From positions 24,443,059-24,507,058 of the forward strand of contig CM046832.1 of NCBI GenBank assembly GCA_025618425.1: a stretch of 64,000 nucleotides of DNA, written 5' to 3'. Below the pieces are notes generated by a model. It had not been told where the DNA came from, searched no databases, and saw nothing but the letters and a program-made list of their open reading frames with translations. The position numbers and the translations under genes are program-made. Position 1 is the stretch's first letter; each line of letters begins with the position of its first letter. This document shows positions 48,942 to 59,304 of the stretch, one piece after another. This DNA comes from Heliocidaris tuberculata (lineage: Eukaryota > Echinodermata > Echinoidea > Camarodonta > Echinometridae).

Positions 48942-49500
48942 ATACGACGTATGGATATACGACGTATTGATATGAGAGCATGCAGACACAACTTGCCGTT
49001 ATACGATAATTGTATGGCAGCATTCAGACCTCGCGCACTGTCAGGTTTCATGGGAAGCTCATGAATAAGTACGAGTCTCCCTTTCGCAGTATAAACTTTG
49101 CGCGGCCTTTGCGCATTGTGTTTATATAAGCCCAACCAACCTATACGACGTATGGATATGAGAGCATTCAGACACAAATATACGTCGTATGAATATAGGA
49201 TCATCGTATGGGACGATGCTTTTAGTGTCGTTTCGATATACGACGTATGAGATACGACGTATCAATATAAGAGCATTCAGACACATAAAAACGTCGTATC
49301 TCCATACGAAAACTCTCTAGTCTGAAAGTGGGGTGAAAGCTGGGTAGGGCGTATGGATATAGGACGTTTTATGTGTCTGAAGAATGCTCTTATATTGATA
49401 CGTCGTATAAGCTGGCAGGGCTTATATAAACACTATGCGCAAAGCCCGCGCAAAGTTCGTACTGCGCAAGGGAGAGACTCGTACATATTCATGAACTGCC
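48942..49500. repeat. ATACGACGTAT composite repeat, left cluster
   Basis: Eight copies or near-copies of the palindrome ATACGACGTAT occur here (48942, 48957, about 49143, 49181, 49237, 49252, 49290 and 49397), often in pairs 15 bp apart. They are joined by AGAGCATTCAGACACA modules. The cluster is itself inverted: the minus-oriented part (48942 to about 49345) faces a plus-oriented part (about 49350-49500). Each half carries TTATATAAAC (TATA-like) beside TGCGCAAAG and TACTGCGCAAGGGAGAG. Homologous modules recur at 50463-51300. Confidence 0.8.
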
Positions 49501-49632
49501 ATTACCTAACAGAATGTCCCAAATACACAATAGAACGAGCAATGTTAATGATAAAAAGTAATATTGCTAACTCCAGTGATATATTGGAACTCCTAAAATC
49601 AACAGAAAATACAGTCCAAAGGGCTATAGTTA

Positions 49633-49653
49633 GCTTCGTTCGTAGAACGAAGC
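49633..49653. repeat. 9-bp-arm perfect hairpin
   Basis: GCTTCGTTC, loop GTA, GAACGAAGC. Confidence 0.8.
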
Positions 49654-49684
49654 GTTTTGAGTCTTAGCCCCACCCCTCCCCCCT

Positions 49685-49800
49685 TTCCTTTTTTTTTTTT
49701 TTTTTACTTCTTCTTCTTCCTCTTCTTTTCTTTTTTTTTCTTTCCCTCCCTCCTTCCCTCTTCCTCCTTTAACTTATATCATTTCCCTCTCTTCCTCGCT
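49685..49800 (+). repeat. pyrimidine-rich low-complexity tract
   Basis: T/C-only stretch of over 100 bp, including a T16 run and CTTCTTCTT. Confidence 0.9.
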
Positions 49801-50006
49801 CTCTCTCTCACAAACCGCATATCATTATAAATGCCCTAAAATGTTGTGGGTTCTTTTTTGGGGGTCTTTTGATTGTTTTTTGTTTTTAATTAATGGGTGC
49901 AAATAAGCATAATCAAAGACGGCAGTAGTGGAGAGACTCAATCAAGATCCACCCCATCAGTAGACCGAAAATCAGACACCAGAGTTGCCTAGGCCTCATC
50001 ATGATC

Positions 50007-50165
50007 TGGGCCCCGTTGCATAAAACTTACCATTAACGGTAACTTTGCCATCAATGGTAACTCCCATGAAAACCTTGATTTTGATTGGCTGTTGAGTAAT
50101 GTTACCATGGTAATTACCATTGATAGCAGAGTTACCATTAATGGTAAGTTTTATGGAATGGGGCC
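50007..50165. mobile_element. palindromic MITE with GGGCCCC ends
   Basis: The left end GGGCCCCGTTGCATAAAAC is mirrored at the right end as TTTTATGGAATGGGGCCC. Repeated TACCATTAA/TTAATGGTA motifs extend the stem to about 55 bp around a short centre (GATTTTGATTGGCTGTTG). About 159 bp. The target duplication is unclear. Confidence 0.8.
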
Positions 50166-50462
50166 CTGGCCGAGAATACTGCGCAACATAACGCGCCGGT
50201 CTGGCAAGAAGGTATTTGTGGCCTATTGACCGGATCAGTGGATCAGAGATCATACTCCTTATTACCAAAAATAAATAGACCATACGAGTAATTAAGAGGA
50301 AAAATAGAAATTGATGTACATAATTTATAAAGAGCATATAAACCACAGATGCATTAAATTGATAAAAATAATTATATAATAAAAGTAAAAGGCGTAAATA
50401 TTCTTATCATATGAATGAACGCCGACAACATTAAACAACAGCAACAGCAACAACAACAACGA

Positions 50463-51300
50463 AACCTGACAGTGCGCGAGGTCTGAATGCTGCCGAACAA
50501 TTATCGTATAACCGTATAACGGTAAGTTGTGTCTGAATGCTCTCATATCAATACGTCGTATATCCTTACGTCGTATGAATATAGGATAACATGGTGTGTC
50601 TGAATGAAAGGGGGGGGGGGAGGGGTCAGACTAGAGAGTTTTCGTATATAGGACATATTAATATAGGACGTTTTTATGTGTCTGAATGCTCTTATATTGA
50701 TACGTCGTATCTCATACGTCGTATATCGAAACGATGCTAAAAAACATCGTTTCGTACGATGATCATATATTTATACGACGTATATTTGAGTCTGAATGCT
50801 CTCATATCCATACGTCATATAAGTTGGCGGGGCTTATATATAAACACAATGCGCAAAGCGTTGTAGCGTGCGCCTGTAATCCAGCTAACAGTGGAAGTTA
50901 TAAACTGATTCAGCGGACCCAGGTTCGAGATTGAGTCACGTCTTTCGGATGTCACGTTAAAGGTCGGTCCCCAGACCTAAGTAATCATATCTGATTGATA
51001 CACGTCTGTAAAAACCCAATTACACACACACACACCCGCGCAAAGTTCGTACTGCGCAAGGGAGAGACTCGTACATATTCATGAGCTTCCCATGAAAACT
51101 GACAGTGCGTGAGGTCTGAACACTGCCAAACAATCGTATAACGGTAAGTTGTATCTGAATGCTCTCATATCAATTCGTCGTATATCCATACGTCGTATAT
51201 CCATACGTCGTATGAATATAGGATAACATGGTGTGTCTGAAAGGGGGGCTATATCCATACGTCGTATATCCATAAGAAAACTCTCTAGTCTGAAAGCGGG
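50463..51300. repeat. ATACGACGTAT composite repeat, right cluster
   Basis: The same modules as at 48942-49500, here mostly in plus orientation, with palindrome copies near 50550, 50566, 50699, 50715, 50772, 50809 (variant), 51174, 51188, 51203 and 51256. The order is TCTGAATGCTCT, TACGTCGTAT, a TTATATATAAAC TATA-like stretch, GCGCAAAG, GGGAGAGACTCGTACATA, GACAGTGCG[CT]GAGGTCTGAA and again TACGTCGTAT. A 180-bp foreign segment (50859-51036) splits the GCGCAAAGC|CCGCGCAAAG junction. Confidence 0.8.
50859..51036 (+). mobile_element. SINE-like insertion with (CA)n tail
   Basis: Unit without the insert is present at 49433-49452 (GCGCAAAGCCCGCGCAAAG), so the borders can be read directly. The insert has GTAGCGTGCGCCTGTAATC near its head, a B-box-like CCAGGTTCGAGATTGAG at about 50919, and ends in an ACAC tail. 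GCGCAAAG on both sides may act as a target duplication but is already doubled in the empty site. Likely a tRNA-type SINE. Its head resembles a phrase found in primate Alu, which I take as coincidence of promoter sequence. Confidence 0.65.
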
Positions 51301-51690
51301 GAATACTTGTCAGTGTTGAATGGTCATAGAGCGCGTTTATTATTGCTCAATTGCGGAGATAGAATCAGCGTTTTGAAACACGGCTATGAACCACAGTTTT
51401 AAAACGCTGTTTCATGGTACCCTCTTTATAGCTCTTTTTTCCAGGCTCTGCCGCTGGATTCGCACACCGCATGGAGCATGCTTTTAGCTGAAAGCAAGTT
51501 TTTTTTTAAATTCTCTGTGGTTAAATAAATAAATGAAAAATACAAATACAACTATGCTGAGTGAAGCTATGTTTCTGCGCGAAAAATGCTCCGAACACAA
51601 CCTTTAAAAAAACAAACTAAACGCATCAAACTAAACAAACAAAGCGCTAATTCTGGCCTGAAAAAAGGCCCTAAACGCATCCACAATTAC

Positions 51691-51840
51691 TTGACAGTGC
51701 ATGTTTACATTAATATTGACGCCATTGTTAAACATTTCTTTACTCTTGCCATTAGAATGATGTTCAATTCCATTTGACAGTTTACTGCAAATATTTACTT
51801 CATCCACTTCATGAACATCAGACGAAGTTTCCATAGCCAT
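51691..51840 (-). CDS. candidate first coding exon, unknown product
   Basis: A strong start context (CAAACATGG) with an in-frame TGA just upstream opens MAMETSSDVHEVDEVN and continues SKLSNGIEHHSNGKSKE and MFNNGVNINVN. This is a hydrophilic, Asn/Gly/Ser-rich N-terminus that looks more coding than random. A donor-like GTAATTG follows codon 50 (phase 0); an alternative is GTAAAC a few codons earlier. TTTTTTTATATCTGAAG just before the start could be an acceptor, implying a 5' non-coding exon farther up. Downstream exons are not found, as the next 3 kb are repeats. A simple open frame cannot be excluded. Confidence 0.32.
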
Positions 51841-51849
51841 GTTTGCCCT

Positions 51850-52635
51850 TCAGATATAAAAAAACCCAATCATTTATGTCCAATCTATAACAGCGTAAGA
51901 ACAAATCAGTTTTAACCTTCCTTTTGGAGTATCTTTTGGAAATAAATAAAGTAAACATTATGGTTTCATGATCTTATAACTTTATGATTAATGGTTCGAC
52001 TTCATGATAAAATACCTGTCATCAACTTAAGCCATCCTCATGCCGCATTTATAGAGCTCATAATTTCAGTTCATTACGTTATATTGCCCATCTACGCTCC
52101 TAGCAAGAAAAGATTAACATAGTTCCTTCGACAATCCAAACCGGGTTAAGTACAAAATCATTTTATTCAGCCCGTGCTCGAATTAGGTTAATTCCTCAAA
52201 ATGAGCCACTTTATCGTACATGTCTAATGCTTTCTCCCCCAAGCAAGAGTACACACACTGCTATAGCTAACATTGGTTTAGTTGGGTTTATTTCAGCGTG
52301 GCCATTTCCTCATGTGATATTTAGAAATATCCTGCTGTAATGAGAAGGCGGGATGCGGTTAATGTTATATTTCATCCCGATGCCGGATAGAAAAAAAAGT
52401 AATGCACAAGTGGTTTCTGCAAGCAAAATCTTTCATCAAAGTCACCTTTGTAGCCTTATATCCATAATGTGGTCACTGATATTTTTTTAAATTTGAAAAT
52501 GAACTTGCGGGGCACAATCAGGTAATAAATCTTTTTTGTCTTCTTTACCTGTAACCGTTTCTTAATCCCAGTCCATGCTTTTTGTGATCCCTTTTATACT
52601 TATCATCGTTCCAAGTTCAGTAGAGAGAAAATAAA
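51850..52635. other. intergenic, no supported gene
   Basis: A minus-strand TATAAAAG (52598-52591) stands about 40 nt before a donor-like ACAG|GTAAAGAA (52549|52548). It might be the start of a transcript leading to the 51840 exon, but this is weak. Confidence 0.3.
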
Positions 52636-52640
52636 AATTG

Positions 52641-52993
52641 ACTTAAAGATAAAGTTGAGTTATGGTCATGAGATTACACTGTGAAAGGACCAGTCTCTAA
52701 GCAAATGGAAAAGGTTGATGATGTCTACATAAGAATGGGTGTGTACTGTGAGCTTTTGGAATGATCAAAATGATTTTTTTTTTAAATGACCCGAAAATGT
52801 GTATAATGGGACTGCACACACAATTGATGCATGAACGGTTGGTTTAAACACTTCAGATACATGTCATCATAATTCGAATATGAGGGCATTTGTAGCAATC
52901 CTTTTCAGGGGACATTTCTACAAGGAAGTTCTTCCAAACTGACATTAAAAGAATGAGTAAGCGCACAAATTATTTCCCACCTTTTCCAGAACT
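52641..52993 (+). repeat. dispersed repeat copy 2 (partner at 20381-20748)
   Basis: Collinear, diverged copy of the segment at 20381-20748. The match ends near CCAACCTTTTCCAG-type sequence. A GC-richer piece right after it (52994-53166) is open on both strands (plus: SFDGSCSFDSFSIFPASS) but not recognised. Confidence 0.65.
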
Positions 52994-53199
52994 CAACCAT
53001 CTCAAACTTGCCGAGAAGCAAATGTCATTTGACGGTAGCTGTTCATTTGACAGTTTCTCTATCTTTCCTGCAAGCTCGCCCTCATTCCTTCCACGGATGT
53101 CCCTAGTCACCGAAGAACCGGCTCCTAAAGTCCAATACTTACTATCTCTTCTTAAAAACAACAATTCTTATCCTAGTAAAGGATATATGAAATGAAAAC

Positions 53200-54350
53200 G
53201 GATTATCCTACACTAATCTCAGGATTAATTCACCAAGTAGTCTTGAAAACATTTTCTTTCTTAATCCAAGAAGATGCCTAAACAAGTCCAACGAGGAAAT
53301 CTAAATTTTAATATCTAAAAGAGTATTAAAAGAAGGATCAGAATGTCTGAAATAACATTATCACATTAGGTACAATATGTTAGAAAATAGGTAACCTTAA
53401 AAATATATCATGTTTTAATGACCAATCATTGTTTAAAACAGTGATATTATGGGAGGTAATGATTCGTTCTGTAATGGAATATGAAGTATTTGCTCCATCT
53501 TACCAGGATCACTATTTATTGATCTCTTAAGCTTCTTTATTGACATTTATCAAACTTTTACACCAGTATGAAAAGGAGAATAAGAGATATCCTAATAGCT
53601 TCAAATGATACAAACATTTCATCTGTAAATTCCCTTTAAACCTGGGGCGTCATGAGTTAAGAAACAGATCACAGTTTTTGCACTTTAGTGGATCAATCTG
53701 GATAATCTCTCTCACGTCAAATATTTCATTTTGTTAAAAAGAGCATAGGTCATACTCCATACTTAACATGTAAATCTTTTTTCTCGTAGATCTGTAGCAA
53801 GACTATATTCATCTCAGGTCACGCACCCTTAAAAGGCGACATACAGCAAATCTCAAGACGTGATTGCGTCTTATTGTTTTCACAAAATTTAAGGACAGAT
53901 TTCTCAGAAGGGTTGTCTCATTATTCAAAAGTACTTTAACCGTACTCTGTGTTTAAGAAGGACGTTGGAACTGCCTTATGTAGAAACTTTGATAAACAAT
54001 GTACACTTATTCTGCTGCGTGCATTGTTCTGGAATTTAATATGCGAAAATGAATTCTCATCAACCAGCCATTTTTTTTAGAAAAGTACTTGACCTACGGA
54101 AAATTAAATTAAATATATTATAGATTAATGATATGATATGTGCTCGTTAGGCATCAAACATTGTACTTTGGTCAGCAATTTGATCATTCCATTAGCCAGA
54201 TTATACCTGTTGCGTTTCGGTATCAGCAAAGAATGCTCAAATATGGCAAAATGACAAGTTGATCAGGAGTGAGAAGAGCCTCGGGAAGCTTTGCCAGAAA
54301 ACTGTTAGATTAAAAGGTATTCCCCGTGTCTGGAAACTCGTTTTTTGTTA
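53200..54350. other. intergenic or intronic, no supported exon
   Basis: AT-rich. If 54356-54561 is a last exon, this is probably its upstream intron. Confidence 0.4.
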
Positions 54351-54355
54351 ACCAG

Positions 54356-54561
54356 TGTGCCAGACTTCTGCATGCGGTATTCGCTTTTATTACCATGGCG
54401 ACATCAAGAAACATACTCATCAGGTGTTGGAAGTTTACACTGTTTGCCAAAACACACCATCTCAACATAATGAGAATCATTATGCTTTTGCCAGCACGTT
54501 TTTGTTCACATTTGCACTTTTGCTTTTATACGGACCTACCTTTTGTGAGCATGGATTATAG
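54356..54561 (+). CDS. candidate terminal exon with C-terminal hydrophobic tail
   Basis: After the acceptor TTTTTTGTTAACCAG a phase-1 frame reads CQTSACGIRFYYHGDIKKH, then VYTVCQNTPSQHNENH, and ends in a hydrophobic segment (YAFASTFLFTFALLLLYG) with PTFCEHGL before TAG at 54559-54561. This layout, Cys-bearing ectodomain end, small residues, then a hydrophobic tail of about 20 with hardly any cytoplasmic part, fits a GPI-anchor signal or a tail-end membrane helix. A polyadenylation hexamer AATAAA stands at 54712-54717, 150 nt downstream. Upstream exons were not located, and the family is unknown. Confidence 0.4.
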
Positions 54562-54711
54562 GAAGGCAAGATAGTGTAACAGCATATCGATATCCTCCCT
54601 CCCCTTCCTTAGCTGTCTCTTGTTTTGGTTTCCTAGTTTTCTCCAGCGTTCGAACAATTAAAATCACTCTGAGTGTCGTGTTCACGAAAAATCAATGCAT
54701 GTCATGACGGT

Positions 54712-54717
54712 AATAAA
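54712..54717 (+). terminator. possible polyadenylation signal
   Basis: AATAAA 150 nt after the stop of the candidate terminal exon, in matching orientation. Confidence 0.3.
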
Positions 54718-54719
54718 AA

Positions 54720-55450
54720 CGAATGCGCACATATCATCCTTACCTTACCCCATCAAAATATTTTTATATAATAAAAGGTACATAGAAACGAAAACAAAAA
54801 TCGTCAAAATTTTAATATGCACATTACATAAAATCAGACAAACGCTAGAAGAAGACACACATAAACGTTTACGTACAAAATTATGTACAAAATTATGTAA
54901 AACACTTACCTCTGGACTTGTATTCTCCTGAACGAAACTTTGGAAACTGTTAAGGTGCTCCCCTCAAGATGGAGTGTTCGATATGTCTCTGCACTTTATG
55001 GATTTCATGTTATATAAATAACCTGAAGCTGTACATCCGACTGACCTCATTTTAAAAAACATCTAAAAATGCAACGCGATCAGGAATATTAACATGGAAT
55101 TTCCATGATCCTCTGGCTTTTAATCAAGCCACCCAAGATGCCAGGTTCTCAATCATGTAGACGCTGCTTCGAATCTATTGTGGAATATTATAGTTTGAAC
55201 TTTCAAGGCACCATTGAAGGGCTCTATAGGCAGGAGCGTCTGTTCTCGTTAGTCACATCCGTCGTTTGATAGACGCCGCTGATTTTGACTTTTACTCGCC
55301 GAAGGTTGCCAAAGTCATTACCTAAACTTACCGAAATCAAACAGAGTTTGGCTCATCTGAAGCCATTTCTCTAATCTTCTTAATACCCTTCCTTGTTTCA
55401 TTATATTACTATTCATATGTCACTCAGACGACTATTACGTACTTGCTTTC
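54720..55450. other. intergenic, no supported gene
   Basis: AT-rich. The 78-codon plus frame here is Lys/Thr-rich and unrecognised. Confidence 0.4.
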
Positions 55451-55456
55451 TCTGCT

Positions 55457-55495
55457 CCCCCCCCCCCCCCCTCTCTCTCTCTCTCTCCTCTCTCT
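55457..55495 (+). repeat. C14 followed by (CT)n
   Basis: Poly-C flows directly into about 20 bp of CT repeat. Confidence 0.95.
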
Positions 55496-55603
55496 TTTTT
55501 TTCTCCAGCCCTTTCACTAATCAATACGGTACTGCATCTTTTTTTAAAAGTTGTTGTTTTTTATTGTTGCTATCAATTTTATCTTGCTCATTAAAAGAGC
55601 TGG

Positions 55604-55720
55604 TAATGCGTACTGATAAGCAACCGGGTACCCAGAGGCTTGTTAATCGAGGTTTGGTGCCTTACCAAAGGGCACTAGCGCATTTTGTTTCGAACCCAGA
55701 ACCTCTATATTACACTACAT
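55604..55720 (-). mobile_element. SINE copy (B box and body)
   Basis: On the minus strand: GGTTCGAAAC (B box), ATGCGCTAGTGCCCTTTGGT, AAGGCACCAAACCTC, then CTCTGGG. It matches the copies at 55735-55855 and 57796-57930. Confidence 0.7.
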
Positions 55721-55734
55721 CTTCTTTATCACCA

Positions 55735-55855
55735 GGGACTTTGTAATCGGAGGATTGGTGCCTTAACAAAAGGAACTAGCGCACTCGGTTTCAACCAGGG
55801 ACCTTCCGATTACCGAAGACCACTTCTCTATTCCTGAGCAATCTCGCATCCTTAC
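55735..55855 (-). mobile_element. SINE copy with tRNA-like head
   Basis: On the minus strand: GATTGCTCAGGAATAGAGAAG (A-box region), CCCTGGTTGAAACC (B box), GTGCGCTAGTTCCTTTTGTT, AAGGCACCAATCCTC and AAAGTCCCTGG. It lies in tandem with the copy at 55604-55720. Confidence 0.75.
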
Positions 55856-55869
55856 GAAATCAGGAGGAA

Positions 55870-57360
55870 GTACACAAACTTTTTTTAAAGGGACGACTAT
55901 ATTCATTGAGATGTATCTTTAACCTAGCCTGTTTCTCCTGATTCCCCGTTAGTTATAACCCATCGAGATTAGATCAGTATGGGTAGGACTGACGACGTGA
56001 TGATGTAGGTTCATCTCGCAGGGCATCGAAATGAACATAAAAGAAAACATGTACTCTTAGCAAAGAGACAAATATCAGGAAATACTGTGCTACTTTAGCA
56101 TTGTGTTTATAGTTATTTCAAATTATTTGGATTTCTGCTGGGTTGCAGGTACCTCGTAGTTCATGTAGATAATCAATATAAATCACTGTACAAAATAATA
56201 CGTTGACGAATGAAACTAAATCGAATTGAATCTGTTCTCAATACTTCATCACCACGTTTGACTCTGCATGTAATTATGTCCTGCCAACTGAGTAAATTCC
56301 TCCAAAATGTCTTTCTTCTTTTAATTTCACCTCGCCTACGCGTTTAATACATAATATCCTAGAATTTTAAAGTTGGATTACTCTGAAACTTGTTTAGTTA
56401 AAGGGAGACTACAGTTCTTGAAAAAGGTTAAATCATACAAAGTTTCGTGAAAAGAACTAAGATATTGTGGATTTTAAATGATCAAAAGAAAGTAATTATA
56501 GGTTTTGTCTGTAGGCCTTTATGCATGAAGAAAAACGCGTTAAAAATCGTGGACTTGACTAAAAACTCATGGGGATGACTTGTTACCTAATGGGGATGAA
56601 GAATACGAAATACTATATGGATATAATGATCAAAATTTTTTAAAAATGAATTATGATTTACTAGAAAATCAGTCAACGTTTATTTAAAAATTAATGGAAA
56701 CCACGTTGCCTTCATGTTTGTTGTCTCTAGACATAGAGACTGCTTAAGATAAAATGTTATTCCAATGCATTTCGTGATGATGGAACAACATATTTGGGTT
56801 AATGTTTTCTGAAGAAGAAGAAGAAGAATGGAAAATCTCGTTCATTCTTATGATTGATATTACCATTTTATGCAAAAAAAGATAACGAAATCTGGTTATC
56901 TGATTTTTTTAAAGAAGAAGAAGAAGAAAAAAAAAAAGAAGCTATGTTTACAATTGCTTTCACATTTGGTGTCAGTTCAGTGCTCCCTCTTATAGCTAGT
57001 TGCGATTGATCCAAATAAATTGCAATCAAGTCATCCAATCAATGGCAAATTTAAACTGGAGTGTTTGCTATTTTGGAAGAACTTTGCTATTGATATCAAA
57101 GTCAAGTTGAGTTACAATCGATTCAGATCAATAACGCCACTTTACCACTAGGGGCCCAGGCTTTGTATTTGATTCTAAACTTGAAACGAAGAGAGCAGTT
57201 TCACTAAAGACTGATCCTTAGGCAACTTGAATGGATTGAAGGATGGATGTCCCAAATCAATAACAATGTCAACGGAAAAGAGTTGAGATACTTTACGCAG
57301 ACCTGAACGGACTGATATACATCCTTTTTAGATGTAGTAGGAAGGGTGTTCCATAACCAG
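55870..57360. other. intergenic, no supported gene
   Basis: AT-rich, with GAA-rich runs at about 56814-56830 and 56914-56942. Confidence 0.45.

Positions 57361-57363
<3 letters not shown>

Positions 57364-57411
<48 letters not shown>
57364..57411 (+). repeat. (TA)24 microsatellite
   Basis: Perfect TA run. Confidence 0.97.
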
Positions 57412-57414
<3 letters not shown>

Positions 57415-57795
57415 GAAAGATGTCCTCTAAGATCGAAACGAACTATGTTTCTTATCCATTGACAAAAGGAGCTATACAAACACACAACCTATGGCAATTA
57501 GATAAACAGTACAGCATCTTTTTTTTGAAATTGCTTTCCTTTTTTATTACGTGTAATTATTCACACATTCTCCGTTGAGGGGTATACCAAATAGGTGACC
57601 CCTCGGACTGTTTGTCAACATGGTCAACTAAAACAAGATTCCCCCCCCCCTTAAAAAATTGAGCATGAACAGCAAATACTTAAAAATATTAAGTAGCAAT
57701 ACCCCCTCCCCCCTCAATCCCTCTCCCCTTCCCCTCCCTCTCTATCTCTCACTTTTTCTCTATCAGTTTCTTCCTCTATCTGTCTGTGTATCTAG

Positions 57796-57930
57796 GAGGA
57801 GGCGCGATGGCTCACTGGTTGAAACCAAGTGGATGCGCTATAGTGCCCTTTGGTAAGGCATTAAACCTCATTATCAAGTCCCTGGGAGAGGACTTAAAGA
57901 CGTAAGTCCCCTGGTTGGTTGGTTGGTTGT
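57796..57930 (+). mobile_element. SINE copy with (GGTT)n tail
   Basis: GCGCGATGGCTCACTGGTTGA joins the A- and B-box regions, apparently by an internal deletion. ATGCGCTATAGTGCCCTTTG, GTAAGGCATTAAACCTC and AAGTCCCTGGGAGAGGAC follow, with a terminal GGTTGGTTGGTTGG tail. Same family as the two copies near 55.7 kb. Confidence 0.75.
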
Positions 57931-58216
57931 TTACTTACAATCATACACATGCTTTCTTAGCAGTCAGGCAAAATAAACCATCAAACCATCGATATATCTG
58001 TATCTTCCTTGATTAATTTCTTTCATTCCCTCTAGTTCACTCCTTTAATGAAATATCGGTTCTCCATGCAACTTGCCACATCTTTCACCTGACAATATAC
58101 GTCACAAGTCGTGTGGGTGGAGTTAGGGTTGCTAACTATTATCATGTACAGTGATATAGAAGCCATGCTAGCTAATTAGGCAACGAGGGGGTGGCAAGTT
58201 AAAGAGCGGGGGTAAA

Positions 58217-58237
58217 AAAAAAAAAAAAAAAAAAAAA
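58217..58237 (+). repeat. poly-A tract of 21
   Basis: A-run, with no obvious element immediately upstream. Confidence 0.9.
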
Positions 58238-58669
58238 CCTACACTGTTTCGAAGGATCTGAATCGAAGGATCTGAATTTGCCACCAAATGTCAAATCAAT
58301 GATCATTAAAGAGAATCCCCACTGTCCGTTCCTTGATCAAGGGAAATCATAGCTGTTAAATCACGTCGTTCCAATGAGAACGGACCCGCGTTATAGCACC
58401 TGCCGGAACCTGTCACATTATGCGCCCTTAAGACATTACAGTACCTATAGCAACATTCAATATTCTTCATTAAGTCAATTATTGGGAGACGCTGAATTCG
58501 ACCTTTAACGAGAAACACCTGATGAACTTGTGTTAATATTGCTTTTGCTCGGAGCAGTGCCAGTTTGGGTAGAGAGAGAGAATAATTGCAGACATTTTGT
58601 ATATTTCAGATTTTTAAAAATATATATTACTTTTTTTCAGGTAAAATTGACGCACAATATGTTGAGCGG

Positions 58670-58855
58670 AATCAACAACAACAACAACAACAACAAAAAC
58701 ATCAACAGCAACAACAACCACAACAACAATGATGATGATGGTAATAATAATAACAATAATAAAAATAATGATGATGATGATGATGATGATGATAATAATA
58801 ATAATAACAATGATAATAGAAATTATAATAATGCTAATAATAATATAATAACAAC
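58670..58855 (+). repeat. mixed trinucleotide array (AAC, GAT, AAT)
   Basis: (AAC)n grades into (GAT)n and (AAT)n over about 185 bp. The 166-codon plus frame through it is mostly Asn/Asp homopolymer. Confidence 0.95.
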
Positions 58856-58867
58856 AATGATATTGTT

Positions 58868-59304
58868 TACCAGCAGTCAGACCCAACTCCGGAAAACCGA
58901 GCACAGGTATATACTCCGAAAACGGCGTATGAATAAAGAGCCCTCATCGTTCAATGCGACGCAGTGTGTACAAAAGGCATGGGGAAAATCTTGCAAAGTC
59001 AACCAGCCAACGATATATAATTTTTTTTAAATAATCCTGCTTGCCAATTATCTTCAAAATCCTTTAATGATTCGTCATATGATATGACTTTCAAGTGACA
59101 AACGTTTGAAATAAATATATCCGCAGCATTATTTTTGAGAAATATATTATCAACAGCAGGTCGACATTGGACGAGTTTCCCCATGTCTTTTGTACACACT
59201 GTCTCGCACTGAGCGATGAGGGCTCTATATATTCATCTTGCTCCATACGCCGTTTTCGGAGTATATACCTGTGCTCAGTTTTCCGGAGTTGGGTCTGACT
59301 GCCA
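58868..59304. repeat. large inverted repeat with conserved open frame in both arms
   Basis: The plus arm (58868-59010) and minus arm (59304 to about 59130) are inverted copies at roughly 85-90% identity by eye. Each contains CAGTCAGACCCAACTCCGG and TATACTCCGAAAACGGCGTA. Both arms read the same short frame (QTQLRKTEHRYILRKRRM, then EPSS and QCVQK.WG), although the spacing differs by a small in-frame insertion. It may be the arms of a foldback element or an inverted duplication of an exon-like piece. The centre is about 120 bp. Confidence 0.7.

Noticed and set aside
49353..49667. 104-codon frame over the palindrome repeat
   Set aside because: Starts inside a non-coding repeat module; related modules are not open in the same frame.
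50859..51036. Alu contamination
   Set aside because: Only a short phrase (GTGCGCCTGTAATC) resembles Alu. The rest, the B-box position and the CA tail do not, and the empty site shows a native insertion.
55393..55746. 117-codon plus-strand frame
   Set aside because: Built from the C/CT run and antisense SINE sequence.
58530..59030. 166-codon plus-strand Asn/Asp-rich frame
   Set aside because: Mostly trinucleotide repeat. Only its last about 45 codons, in the inverted repeat, are of interest and are reported separately.
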